This document shows, one piece after another, positions 45,695 through 58,324 of a stretch of 64,000 nucleotides of DNA; position 1 is the stretch's first letter, and every line of letters begins with the position of its first letter. Below the pieces are notes generated by a model, which was not told the origin of the DNA, ran no database searches, and worked only from the letters and a program-made list of their open reading frames with translations. Position numbers and translations under genes: made by a program. Origin of the DNA: Amphibalanus amphitrite (lineage: Eukaryota > Arthropoda > Thecostraca > Balanomorpha > Balanidae); assembly GCF_019059575.1 (NCBI RefSeq), contig NW_024882729.1, positions 1 to 64,000 of the forward strand, given 5' to 3'.

Positions 45695-46581
45695 TTAACC
45701 CTCGCCCGTATAGGGGGGGGGGGGTCGAACGGACCCCCCCATGGTTTTTCGCGAATAACTCGCGTAAAAAGCGGCCGATCGCGACGAAACTTTCAGTACC
45801 CTCGCGTTCATCAATTTTACACCTACCCTGAAAATTTCATGACCCTGACCCAAATGACCTTTGACCTGTGACCTACTTTTCGAGACCATGTTTGGCCGGA
45901 ATCGCGATTCGGCGTATGTCGGCTCGCATTAGCCGCGCGTTTGCAGTCTTTTCGTGGTTTCAAGCGTTCAAACATGTGATATGATGTTGCCCCCATTCAT
46001 AAGGGTGGGTGTCAAGGTCACCTGAAGGTCAGGTCAGGTCATTGACCTTTGATGACCTCGGTTCACTTTTTCGAGTTTTACATGTTTCTAGGCCAGTTTT
46101 TTTAGCTGAATTCGAATTTAGCAACCATATGAACATTTACGAAGTAGTTTTGGTGCCTTCGTAACATGTTACGAAGCTGTCAGAGGCGGTTGCCACCTAC
46201 TACGAATACCCTTACTGGTTGACCTGACCTGACCTGACCCGACCTGGCCTAAATGCATGAAGACATCATCTGTGATCAAAACTAACATGATATTCGTGAT
46301 CAGCACCCCGGAAAACCCCATAGCAGCCACACTTTACGACGTTCTAACAGGTCCCGATTTTCCCGACTTTTGAGTCGTTGACCTGACCTGCAAGGTCAAC
46401 CAATGACCTAGGACCTTAAAATTGGGTATCATCGGCTTCCTCTCGTCACGGGCAACACGCTCGTTTTTTCCGCGAAGCTCTAGCTCGATCAGGGGCGAAA
46501 CGGCAAGGGGGGGGGTCCAACGGACCCCCCCCCCCCTATACGTTCGCGGCTGGAAAAACACCAATACGGGCGAGGGTTTAA
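45695..46581 (+). mobile_element. CCCTCGCCCGTA-type element, copy 3, inside mariner
   Basis: TTAACCCTCGCCCGTATAGG plus a G-run opens it and CAATACGGGCGAGGG plus TTTAA closes it. It is uninterrupted, so it serves as the empty-site reference for copy 2. The 20-bp palindrome is at 46,157. The interior contains GGTCAGGTCAGGTCATTGAC and GACCTGACCTGACC. Confidence 0.8.
46157..46176. other. perfect 20-bp palindrome, element copy 3
   Basis: Identical to the other copies, flanked by CTGTCAGAGGCGGTTG on the right. Confidence 0.9.
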
Positions 46582-47432
46582 AACAAAGGGTAAATACCGC
46601 CCAGTTTTTGGCCCTAAGCAGACCCTATCAGCTCGCCCTATCTCTGAACTCATGCATAGTTTCGCATCAACCGGTAAAACGTCAGAAAAAAGGTATAATG
46701 TACGCACAAGGCATGTATACTTAGCCACATGTGCTTCGAGGTCCTGAGGACGACAGCGGGAATCGGGTGACAATAAATCAAGAGAGGTGGCCTAGAGTCC
46801 TCCCAGTGGTTCTTCCGCTCGTCGCAACGCAGCTGTGCCGACACCATCAACCAGCAGTGGTTTCAGCAGGATGGAGACCATCCTTGCACCGTCCTGAAGA
46901 TCATGCATTGTCTCCGAGAGTGGATGTGAGATCGCGTAATTTTCAGTCAGGGCAACGCCATTGAATGGCCTCCGCGGTCACCTGACGTTACACCTTCATA
47001 TTTTTATTCTCTGGGTACACAACGGAAAGGTTGTCTTTTAGGACAACCCAACGAGCCGGGAAGAACTAAAGGATGATCCCTCCGAGCAAACATAAGCGGC
47101 ATCTCACCGGAAAATCGCTCCAGAATAGTGGAGGAAGTAAAACGCAGTCTATTCGTGCACGCGGCCCGAAATGGTAGCCATGCAGAAAAGCAGCAAATGT
47201 GGGGCTACGAGCCAATGTATAGACTCATATGTATATCAGAATAAAATTTTATAAAATGCTCTTTCATATGATGTCCTATTTATTTCTATCCATCGCGTAT
47301 TTTTGGCGGTGTGGCCAAAACAAATGATGACCTTACTTTTGGGACACCCTGTAAGTGCTAACTGCTCTAAATCTGACAAACCCTCTTTGAGAGAATGTGC
47401 GCACTTTTTGGAGAGTACAAACATACTATTTT

Positions 47433-47660
47433 GTCGCGTTTGTTGTAACGCAAGATGAACACATTTCGATTTATTGCAACACGTTTATTGCAAAATTTTA
47501 ACCCCAATTTATTGTAACATTTTGAATGTTGCAATAAACTTGGGCATCTTATGCTGAAAGGTTTTGCTTATAGGGACATCAAAATGCAGACGCCTTCCTT
47601 CATGCATAGGACCGTCACTCGGCTAGCTAGGCACACAAGGTTCGGAACGCTAGCGAGGCA
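47433..47660 (+). repeat. dispersed repeat with TTTATTGCAACA motifs, copy 2
   Basis: Homologous by eye to 6,866-7,090. It begins about 80 bp past the end of the mariner element. TTGCAATAAACTTGGGCATC and GAAAGGTTTTGC are the best preserved parts. Confidence 0.6.
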
Positions 47661-49386
47661 TACATAAATGTGTGAAAAGCTATTTCTCAGACTTCATTGT
47701 TTTCCCGATATGGCAGAGAAAGTCTCACCCTCCATAATAGACGCGTGAGGCCTCACTGACGTTTGTTTACCGCACATGCATTGATGCTCAGTTCGGCAAA
47801 GACAGAATTGTCCTTGAAGTCCATCGTTGGTGATTTGGCGAGGGACTGGATGATCAATAACATGTTGTCTCCAAAGCAACAAACAAAGGCTGCAATGCTG
47901 GGGGCTGAATATTTATTTACCGGCATGGCGTCATCGGCACTCCGGCCCTGCGGTCTCCAACAGCGCCGCAAGTGTTGTCGCCAAACCTCAGGTCGACCTT
48001 CAGTCGAGTCCAACGTCTCGCTGTTGGCAGCTCTAAGCTTTCCGAGAAGGACCTTGACCGCAGCATTGAGCGTGCCAGGCATCCGCGCTCGAGGAACCGG
48101 TTACCGCTGATCAAGAATTAGGAAAAGGCTGGCTAAAAGCGCAGCCGTCGAGATGAGCGCTGGTGCCCAGAGTAGAGCTGAGCTATAACGTGCCGTTGGA
48201 GTCGCTCTGCAGTATCAGTTGGTCAGCGAATCGCTCCGTCCGTAGAACTCTACAAGCTTCATCATTGCATGTTTTACAACGTTTCTTAGAACACAGATAT
48301 CAAAGGTTGCATTAAAATTGAGATTTCCCTCGATGTGTTTCTTCTCTGGTGGAATCAGAAATGGCGAAGGGTTAACAGCCTAACCCTTGGCCGAACATGC
48401 GATTTCACTTCCTAGAACGCACATTGCGAGTAGCTGCCATTCCCGCACCATTTCTCCCTGATGGTGATAGAGCTTTGCAACAAAAAACATCAAATTTGTT
48501 TGGAAAAGACGAATCCAAAGGTACCCAATCTCCGGCCAAACTGAAAGCTGTTGCCGTTTTGGGTCGCCATTGGAATATCATGTGCGCACTGCGCTGTACG
48601 TCATACACATATACGAAGACGCTGCCCTTATGTGGTGCCAAGCCAGCTAGAATAGCCAGAACGCAAACATAGCCCACTTGGAAATAGAACAAAGCGTTCC
48701 CCTAAATTCAAGTGATAGTGCTAGAAGAAAAAACGCGCACGCCTGATCTCTCTAGGTGTTTTTGTGTCTGTGTGTGTCTGTGTCAATTGCCATGTGTGTA
48801 TACTGATGTGTTCATCAGCTCTGTCCTTATTTCATCAGGTCATGAATTGGAGAGCTTATATATAGGTACACCAAAAATAGCCCACTGGGTGCCAAAAAGA
48901 TATTGCATAAATTAGAAAAGAAAAAAAACAGACAAATATAAACGCATAGAGATATGATAACACAGTTATCTGCCAAAAAAGTTGAAGGCAGCACAAGAGT
49001 TTCCAGGGATGCCTACTGAAGATTTAGGATTATCTATAAATTACATAATGCATATAACACATGCATTATGAGAGGTAACATAAAGGAAGATAAAATCTAC
49101 AGACGACAGATAGCACGACCGTAAGACAGATCCAATAGTTGTTCGCTTGTTTCGAAAAGGGAATCGTTATAAATCGTCTTCGCATATTTTTTTTTTTTTT
49201 TTGCTGTTTCCCCTTTTTCTACACTCCTCTTCTTTTTGCTTTAGAGGCGAATTGCGTACCCTTTTGGATAACATTATTTTTTGTTTTTGTTTTTCGGAAC
49301 TAAATTTATCTCTTCTTCGAGGAATTATTCGTTGCAAATCCGGATTGCGCATGAGTAGGTTGAAAGTGGCTAGGTACTGACACCGA
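47661..49386. other. unassigned sequence
   Basis: No gene is supported. 47,753-48,110 is open on both strands for about 110 codons without motifs. A TGTTTTTGTGTCTGTGTGTG-type run lies near 48,758-48,800, and T-runs near 49,185. Confidence 0.4.
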
Positions 49387-50030
49387 TAGGGGAGAGTGGG
49401 GTAAGATGCCCAGGGTGGGAAAGACGCCCCACCCCCTCTAGCGGCGAAACAAAGAATAGAACCTGGAAATTAATGTTCTTAGCGTAAAGCGGAAGCCTGC
49501 CTTGTTAACTGCACAAAAATTTGCGAGGCTCAGTTGGGCAACGGCTGGCTGGTGATTGCATGTTTTTTATTTGCTGATTTCAAAAAATATTTTGGTGTCA
49601 AAACATTGTAAATATCAAAGAAGGTAGATAATTTTTGCGTCCCTTGCCATAGTCGTGATAAATTAACATGCGTGAACTGTGTCCCAAACAGTTTGTTTCA
49701 GGGTGTAGTTTTATGGCTAACAAATTGTACTGATGTAATGTTACCTCGGTACCTTGGGGTAAGATGCCCCCTGTCCTGATGGGGAAAGACGCCCCCCTAA
49801 ATCCGTAGGCTGTCCTTCAAGCAGCCCGTCAAATCATTTATTACATACCTGTGATGAGAGACAAAAGCCGATCTGGGACTATTGAGAGTCCAGTACGGTC
49901 GGGTGCTCCCCATGCCGGTCTCTCGGCCCACACAGCGACTTTTTGGGCGGCATCTGACTCTGAGAGCCCTTACGACGGCCTCTGTGGGCAACATTATCCC
50001 TCGCATGTGTGCGGCGTTTGCCAGCTTCTA

Positions 50031-50879
50031 ATGTGTAGGGGGGGTCGGTTGGACCCCCCCCTTGCCGTTTGGCCCCTGGTCGAGCTAGAGCTTCGCGGAA
50101 AAAACGAGCGTGTTGCCCGTGACGAGAGGAAGCCGATGATACCCAATTTTAAGGTCCTAGGTCATTGGTTGACCTTGCAGGTCAGGTCAATGACCCGAAA
50201 GTCGGGAAAATCGGGACCTGTTAGAAAGTCGTAAAGTGTGGCTGCTAAGGGGTTTTTCGGGGTGCTGATCACGAATATCGTGTTAGTTTTGATCACAGAT
50301 GATGTCTTGAAGCATTTAGACCAGGTCGGGTCAGGTCAGGTCAGGTCAACCAGTAGGCGTCGTGACGGGTATTCGTAGTACGTGTCAACCGCCTCTGACA
50401 GCTTCGTAACATGTTACGAAGTCACCAAAACTACTTCGTAAATGTTCAAATGGTTGCTAAATTCGAATTCAGCTCCAAAAACTAGCCTAGAAACATGTAA
50501 AACTCGAAAAAGTGACCCGAGGTCACCCGAGGTCACCAAAGGTCAATGACCTGACCTGACCTTCAGGTGACCTTGACACACACGGGAGTAACATCAAATC
50601 ACATGTTTGAACGTTTGAAACCACGAAAAGCTTGCAAACACGCGGCTAGTGCGAGCCGACATACGCGAAATCGCGATTCCGGCCAAACATGGTCTCGGAA
50701 AAGAGGTCACAGGTCAAAGGTCATTTGGGTCAGGGTCATGAAATTTTCAGGGTAGGTGTAAAATTGATCCATGCGAGGGTACTGTAAGTTTCGTCGCGAT
50801 CGGCCGCTTTTTACGCGAGTTATTCGCGAAAAACCATGGGGGGGGTCCATCCGACCCCCCCTACACATGCGAGGGTTAT
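50031..50879 (-). mobile_element. CCCTCGCCCGTA-type element, copy 4 (reversed, one end lost)
   Basis: It starts within the G-run/TCGGTTGGA/C-run hairpin, so the terminal CCCTCGCC on this side is missing. The other side is complete: CATGGGGGGGG, TCCATCCGA, C-run, then CATGCGAGGGTTAT. Interior order matches copies 1-3, and the 20-bp palindrome is at 50,402. Confidence 0.75.
50402..50421. other. perfect 20-bp palindrome, element copy 4
   Basis: Identical to the other copies; here the element is reversed and CAACCGCCTCTGACAG precedes it. Confidence 0.9.
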
Positions 50880-51446
50880 TGGCTCCAGGGCCCCTCACGA
50901 CATCCTTTGAGGGCTCCCACGTTGGCTCCACGGGCCGCGTTGGCATCTGAGGTCCCCACGATGGGCTCGAGGGCCCTCAAGCATCATGAAGACCTATAAG
51001 GGCCCCACAGTGGTCTCCGAACGCCACCACGGAGGCTTGTTTGGCCGCGCTGGACTATGATGGCCCTAACGATGACCTCTGAAGCCCCTTACGACTACTT
51101 TTGAAGGCCCTTACGATGACGTTTGGTGTCTACTGCAGGCCCGAAGGGACTACTGATTCATTCAGGCGATTCACGTGCCCATTTATGTCACTTATAGTGC
51201 AGGGGGCATCTTACCCAACGCCAGGGGGCGTCTTTCCCACCCTGTGGGGTAAGATGCCCCCTTTCACTTCTTCAGGAAAATGCTTAATAGCAAAAAAAGT
51301 TATCATATTTCAAGCACGAAAGTGTGATATTTTTGGAGAAAAATGATGTCGGCTTCCGTTGAAACTACAAGTTTTTGCTTTCCCATCGTCATTTTCGAAC
51401 AATATATGACATAGTAAAACCCTGGGCATCTTTCCCCACTCTCCCC

Positions 51447-52060
51447 TACTAAATCATAGAAAACACGCATATGCCTAAACATGCTTTATACAGACTGGTC
51501 TCGCTGTTAGATCCTTTTCCATAAACACCAGGAATTCAACTCGGCCTGTGTGGCTAATCCGAATAAATTACCGCCATGGGCACGGCTGGCTGGGTCGGCT
51601 GGTCGGCTTAGGCGCCAATCCCCTGATCCTATCCGCGGAAACCGGACTTTTTGGTGGTCCTCTGCGGAGGCCACTGCCCGCTTCCCTCCCCTGCTGCGTC
51701 CAGCTGCCGTCCGTTCGTCACAGACTGCGGGGCCGGCCGCTCCTGGTACGGCCTGACCGCTCATCCCCCCTCCCCCCCCCCACCGCATACTAGCTGGATC
51801 ATGGCCGCTATCCTATCAGAAAAGTAGGTATATGAACGAGTGAGTGAGTGACACTCACATATGCTGTGACATATTCATTGAGGGAACAGTTGATTGTTAC
51901 TTCTGAGCCTGAGTCCTGAGATGCATTGAGCAACTGTTTAGAGATCAAGGTAGCCTTGATTCAATTGCTTATATGTACATAACTGTTCATAGCTACTTGT
52001 GGAATTATTTGAAACTGTGCATATTGACGTTTCAGACTACCTAGCGCCCTTGTTCTGCTA
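51447..52060. other. unassigned sequence
   Basis: A GC-rich patch (51,570-51,780) opens frames on both strands without recognisable domains or splice sites. The rest is AT-rich. Confidence 0.4.
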
Positions 52061-53227
52061 TTTACCCGCGCCGGGCCGGTGCTCTGAGATACCGCGCCGG
52101 GCCGGAGGGGGGGGGTGTCTGAACAACCCCCCCCCCTTCTAACTCGGCTCCTGGGCCACGTAGCGACACGCGGTAGGCGGTTATCGAAAGAACGTCCAAA
52201 ATAAGGACGAAAACACTTCAGTCATTTTTTGGGTCAGGTCAAAGGTCAGGTCACCAGATGTCACCAAAGGTAAAATGTTGACGATTTCAACATTTTGGAA
52301 ACGGCTGACGGCTATCTCGGGAACCGATAGAGCTACAGCGCCGCGGAAAAGCGCATTCGATAGCCCTTTTACAGACCTTTCTGAGTGATGTTCTCAGATT
52401 TGACCTCACGTCAACGGTTTAGCCTCCAGAGGGCACAAATTCCAAAAATAGCCGTTTTTACGAAAAGCGTTTTTTTCGGCAATAGCTTTTGACTCCAAAG
52501 AGCCATGACATAACTTTTGCCAGCATCATGTTCCTCTCGTCGAGACGCGTCGAATGAGCTACAATTTGACCTTGAAAGGTCAACTTGAAAATTTGATCTC
52601 AGGTCAAGGTCATGACCTGACCGGAAAAGGTCATGTTGCATATCAGTCGATCCGCAACGTCGAGCCGAACACATCTAAGGCATTTTCAGCGCTCTAACAC
52701 ACCTCTATCAGAAGTTATTAGCGAAAAACTGTTAGATTCTGTTCGTGACCTGAGATGACCTCAGGGACATAACGAGGGGTCACAGTTGCCATTTACCGGT
52801 TCAGTGTGTCAACTGTCATTCTTACCTACATCTCGATGTTTGAGAGTGTCTAGAATAGCGTTCGTGCAAAACAGACGCTTTTCAATTTTCTCCCATTGAC
52901 TTATAATGGAGAAGCCGCAAAATTGACCTGACCTTAGGTCACCGATATCGAAATTCCGAGATATACATTTTATAGATAATGCTGCTCTTATCAATCGCTG
53001 ACAGTTTCAAGGCAATCAATCAATCGGTGGTGTAGCTATGACGAGCATTCTTATTTTTTCTGAGGTGAGGTCACTTGGCGTGACCTGGTGACCTGACCTA
53101 AGGCGACCTGGGTCTGAAATTTTTACAACATGTGCGAAAAGATGCACGGACAGCTGGGCCAAAAAGGCGGCGTGTCTACGAAAAACTGCAGGGAGGGTAT
53201 TCAAACACCCCCCGGCCCGGCGCGGGA
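52061..53227 (-). mobile_element. CCCGCGCCGGGCC-type element, reversed
   Basis: The doubled end is on the left: ACCCGCGCCGGGCCGG, then ACCGCGCCGGGCCGG about 31 bp later, a G-run, TGTCTGAACA and a C-run. The single end is on the right: GGGTATTCAAACACCCC, then CGGCCCGGCGCGGG. Interior phrases (GGCTCCTGGGCCACGTAGCG, CGGGAACCGATAGAGCTACA, GACGAGAGGAACACGATG-like) match the elements at 40.2-41.4 and 60.8-63.9 kb. The target duplication is no longer visible. Confidence 0.7.
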
Positions 53228-53948
<721 letters not shown>

Positions 53949-54550
53949 TGTCGCTGAGCTCGAGTCAGCCATTATCCATTTGCTATGCCCGCCAGAGCTG
54001 CATGCCTCAGATCCGGGGTCTCGTCGGGCAAGCGTGACTGCTTATCGGAGACGCTACCACTCGATGGCATTAAACTGTTAATGGACCGTAAATTAGCCGT
54101 TACATAGTAAGCCAACAGATAGCTAGGTAATGCCGCATACCTCAGAAAATAGCAAGCACCGGCAGCAATGCTTAGCCGTTGTCATTGCTTATATTGCCTA
54201 TTTCCATTTTCCGGCTGCTACGAGTCAATCCCATTCTAATCCTCTAGTCACGCATGGAAGCTATAATTTACGGGATATCTGTTACATGGACGTAAGAAAG
54301 ATGTCTTGGGCACAAACAACGTTGGTTGCATATGACTGCGGGTATGAAGCGCTGTGTATATTTGATAAAAAAACACTCATTTCGGATAGTTTTAGCAGTT
54401 CTTATTATCTTATCTTTTCAAAATGCACTCCTGCAGCGCAGCACAAAGCAGTTGTATTCATATAAAGTAGCGACCCATATTTGTCTAAACATTGCATCCC
54501 GCCAGTTCTTGCCTGTCAATTCATTATGAAGTCCGCACTTTTTTGCAGAT
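53949..54550. other. unassigned sequence
   Basis: A plus-strand frame of 111 codons (54,130-54,465) has no motif I recognise and no codon bias. No repeats were seen. Confidence 0.4.
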
Positions 54551-54975
54551 TTAACCCACGAGCCGCTGGGGGGTGGGGCATAAAGTTGTCCCCCTTTACG
54601 TTTTGTGAAATATCTCCGAAACCTGATGAGCTACGAACGTGAAACTTGGCAAAGCTTCAAATGAATACCTATACAAGATTTGAGGAAAGTTTGATGGTTG
54701 TAGCGCTTAATATGACGTCACAGTGACGTCATAAATTTTTGTCGTTTCCGATATGGATCGTTTCTGGTGTCGCTGAGCATGAAACTGAACTGTAAATGAA
54801 CTAGACAGCACCTGCTGTCATCCTAAAACATCGAAGTACACTTCATCTAGTTCCTGACCAATAATCGGCCCTTTATATTCGGTCCCATGTATCTGATATA
54901 TCGTGAGGAAGCTGAGAGTCGCAAATCTATGATTTGACTTATGACGTCACTGTGACGTCATGTCAAATGAGATCA
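54551..54975 (+). mobile_element. left part of a TTAA-type element
   Basis: TTAACCCACGAGCCGCTGGG, GTGGGGCATAAAGTTGTCCCC, then TTTTGTGAAATATCTCCGAA is the standard left end. The phrase TATGACGTCACAGTGACGTC and its relative at 54,940 give a CRE-like TGACGTCA palindrome pair. No right end was found, so it is truncated. Confidence 0.5.
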
Positions 54976-55096
54976 ACACTCAGCTTAAACACGAACTTCG
55001 GAATCTTTTGGACCGAACTCGTCCCCCGCACTCTTCGACAGCGTATCTTTGATCCTCGAAAACAATCACAATTTGAGGAGGAATTCCACATTTATA

Positions 55097-55892
55097 CAGG
55101 GTGATCCAAAAAATTTGGAACCCCTAACTTAAAATGTCTTTAAGTCCGAAAGTATTCATTTTATTGACAAATTGCGAACTCCATTAGAAAGAGCATTACA
55201 TTCTCAATAAAATCACGTCAAATTAGTGCATGTTTGTTGTAAAGCATTGGCACACTATTAGCTTTTGGAATGAGCGTCAGAAAACTGAGTGAAACGAAAT
55301 CGTCCAATTTACGCTGAAATCCGTTAGCACTCTATCTGTTGTCTTTTTGCGAATAACACCACTTCCAAATTCAGTTTTCTTTCATAAAAGTTAACACAGA
55401 AGTACACAGTAGAACAGATACACGCGTCCTAACTTCCGGTGTTCATCACAGCATGTGCTCAACGCGAGCTCCGGGGGCCGTCCCGCAGGCCTGCAGTTGC
55501 TTGGGGACAGCTCCGACTGCGCGGGCCAGCAGTCTCTGGGACAACTGGTCGAACTGGTCCCAGCAGGCTGTCAGCCTTTCCTTTTCTTACAATAGCACGT
55601 GAATGAGCTATTTTTATTGATGAACCTTCAACAAGCGAAATGGTCAGAACAGCAAACCGCCAATCACTGATTTGCGCATAATGTTCAAAACCGTTTCACT
55701 GAGTTTCGTGACACAAATTTTATAGGCATATGTCTAGGGCAATATTTATAATAATAAGTAAGTACAATCAACTTGGTTTTATAGAGGATTGAACGCTCTT
55801 TCTAATGGTGTTTGAAATTTATCAATCAAGTGAAAATTTCCTGACTGACAGACATTTTAAGTTAGGGGTTCCAATTTTTTTGGATCACCCTG
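55097..55892 (-). mobile_element. mariner-like element with long inverted repeats and a transposase tail
   Basis: The ends CAGGGTGATCCAAAAAA.. and ..TTTTTTTGGATCACCCTG are inverted over about 42 bp with one or two mismatches, flanked by TA (55,095 and 55,893). On the minus strand at about 55,570-55,455 a frame reads WDQFDQLSQRLLARAVGAVP, then KQLQACGTAPGARVEHML and a stop, matching the C-terminal end of mariner/IS630-type transposases. The catalytic core is deleted, so it is non-autonomous. Confidence 0.8.
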
Positions 55893-56182
55893 TATACATC
55901 AAACGATAGCTCCGGGTTTCCAGAACACACATAACCACATGAAAATGGCGAACTCTTACTTGGTTATGATGTATTTGTACCACAAAGATTTAAAGACTAA
56001 AATATAATTTCACATAATTGATGTCACATACAAATAGACTTTTAAAAAAAGTACCGCAAAGTTCGCTTCGAAAATCTCGCTACATGTCAATGAGTCATTG
56101 CACTACAAGATCCAACAGTCATTTCTTGCGACTTTTTGCGAATTTGGTGTAGCAGGCTGTTAGGTCACCAGTTGACAGACCG

Positions 56183-57143
56183 TTAACCCGCGCACCGACG
56201 GGGGTCTGCGCCAACTTCGCACCGACGGGGAGGGGGGAGGGCGGATGACCGCCCCCCCCCCCTGAGATCTCGAGAACGAAGCAAGATAGCGACAAGCGGT
56301 AGGTAAACGGCATCGGATACGCACGGTCAAGATCGACAATTTTTACTAAGGTCATTTTCAGGTCAGGTCAAAGATGACGTCACAGGGGTCGAAAAAGTCA
56401 AAATGGCGGCGCTAGTTTTGGAGAGAATTTTTCTCGAATAACTTTCGAATTAGTCAAGATAGGAACAAACTAAGGGCATCATCGTGATCCTCTCGTCAAT
56501 CCGCATCGAATGATATATATGTTGACCTCGAAAGGTCAAGGTCAAAGGTTGACCCCAGGTCACGTGACCTCGATGTCATCATGTATATCATTCGATGCGT
56601 CTTGACGAGCTGAACACAATGAGACCATCCAAGCGTCTGTATCTTGTTCCTGTACGGAGTTATTGGCCAAAAATCTTTGGTGACCTTTGATGACGTCACA
56701 TGACCTCACAGAGCTGCCCAACAGCAAAACAGACCTCAAGGTAGTGAAGGTTGATCGTATATGAAGTCATGTATGGTATATGGGGCCATTCCGACCCGTT
56801 TTAGTGGTAAATACAGGGAGTTGATTTTTCCCCCATTGACTTATAATGGGGAGGTCGCGAAATTGACCTGACCTTTGGTCACCGATATCAAAATTCCGAG
56901 ATATACAAATTGTAGCTACTAATGACCTAATAACATCCTGCGACTTTCAAAGGCCTCCGACATCTACTGTAGCTCTGGCACGGTGACAAAGTTGCAAAAA
57001 AGTGACTTGAGGTTGGGTCATTCAAAGTGACCTGGTGACCTGACCTTGAAAGGTAGGAGGTTCAAACTTGCACACCATGTGTAAAATTGATGGGGGAATA
57101 GTCGTACCAAATTTCGCGGCGCTACGCGCCGCGGTTTTCTCGG
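56183..57143 (-). mobile_element. TTAA-type element, reversed, one end decayed
   Basis: The left side is the doubled end: TTAACCCGCGCACCGACGG, then CTTCGCACCGACGG, a G-run, CGGATGACCG and a C-run. The right side ends in GGCGCTACGCGCCGCGGTTT without its G-tract hairpin. The interior has a GAAAGGTCAAGGTCAAAGGT stretch and CCATTGACTTATAATGGGGA, a phrase shared with the 40.5, 52.9 and 61-62 kb elements. Confidence 0.6.
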
Positions 57144-58324
57144 CTCAGCTGGAAGCCAGACATCAGGAACCCTGAGCCCAGGGTATATAGAACAACGGGT
57201 ACACCAACGACGCGGAAAGCGCCCATTTTACCTGGATGAGTTACATGGAAGGTGATACATTTTTTGAATATGGAATAAATAGAGTATTCCATTCTGACAA
57301 GTAAAGCCAAATTTATAAAGCAGTTATTTTTAAACTATATGAACCAGAAATAGCATACTAACCATAGTTTAAAACTTAGAATAAAGTTAGTTGAAAAGCC
57401 TATAGTTGATACTAAGATGGAAGGAATTTATGGAAGGCGGAAATGGCGCAACTGTTTCATTCTTTAATTGTGTTCGCAAGCAGGATTTACGTGATGCTAG
57501 CGATATCTATTAATGTAATCGGGGACGCTCATTGGCTGATCGAGTCCGTGAGCAGTATCGCTAACTTACGCTAGTACAGGGTTGAGGCAATGTGCGCATG
57601 CGCAGGAACTAGTGCCCTCATGGAGGGGCTTTTGGTACCTCGGGCAGCGCCCAATGCTTTTTGGACCTGTTATGGCCTCCGCATCGAAAAACGCTAGATA
57701 AAAAGGTTGTAGAGGAAGCTTTAGGCTACCTTTCCCCACAATAATATTGGCAATTTATCTTTTAGGTTACGTGTGGGGCTCGCTTGAAAAAGGTCGATTT
57801 AACATGCAAACCCTATGGGGTAGTAGTTTTTGAGCGCCCATTTGGCCTAATGCTACCAACTGTTACTGGCTACCCCTGCCTGAGCCGACTGACCAAGGTC
57901 AATGGCAAATGGTTTCATGTGAATGTTGTGATTTGCGGTTTAAATTCCTGAAAAATAAAAGTCGCGGGCAAATAAGAATAAAGGCTTTCTTATAGCACTG
58001 TAGTTGTTTCCGCTACACTTCTCTTTTCAATCATTCCCAACCAGCAATAAGAGCAGAAGTCAAACACATTCATATATTTCTCACAGTGGTCATGGTTCGG
58101 CCATCTCGTGGCTCGTGTACATCGCGATTCTGTGTTTAGCCTGGTCAGCCAGCTGCCACACGAAGCTCCAGAGAGTCGCCTTTGATACTGTCTCTCTCGC
58201 ACGGGTACGGGGGACGGTTTCGATTTGCCGTTCTCTGACCACTGATTCCTCCGCCTGAGCACTGAGTCCTTCCAGCGCGGCGGTGAGGGTCGCCAAAGTC
58301 GATATTGTTGGTACCGCGGCTACC
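57144..58324. other. intergenic and probable 3' untranslated region of the secreted-protein gene
   Basis: The lower part has no recognised feature. The minus-strand transcript of the 58.3-59.8 kb gene should end here. I found no canonical AATAAA on the minus strand close to the stop, so the cleavage site is not placed. Confidence 0.35.

Larger units (their letters stand above)
45490..47351 (+). mobile_element. mariner-type element, TA-flanked, decayed
   Basis: The ends CAGGGTGTCCCAAAAGTAAG (45,490) and CTTACTTTTGGGACACCCTG (ending 47,351) are inverted repeats of about 30 bp with one mismatch, flanked by TA. Plus-strand translation near 46,853-47,200 gives WFQQDGDHPCTVLKIMHCLR, then GNAIEWPPRSPDVTPSYF. 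These are the second and third catalytic-Asp blocks of a mariner transposase; stops interrupt the frame. The N-terminal helix-turn-helix part is missing. A CCCTCGCC-type element (45,695-46,581) is inserted in it. Confidence 0.85.
49389..51446. mobile_element. TA-flanked inverted-repeat element (GTGGGGTAAGATGCCC family)
   Basis: The left end GGGGAGAGTGGGGTAAGATG and the right end CATCTTTCCCCACTCTCCCC are inverted copies with TA on both sides (49,387 and 51,447). Additional GGGGTAAGATGCCCCCTGTC-type motifs lie inside (about 49,757 and 51,245). A CCCTCGCC-type element occupies 50,031-50,879. The ends resemble those of the 61,153-62,108 element. I saw no transposase. Confidence 0.7.
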
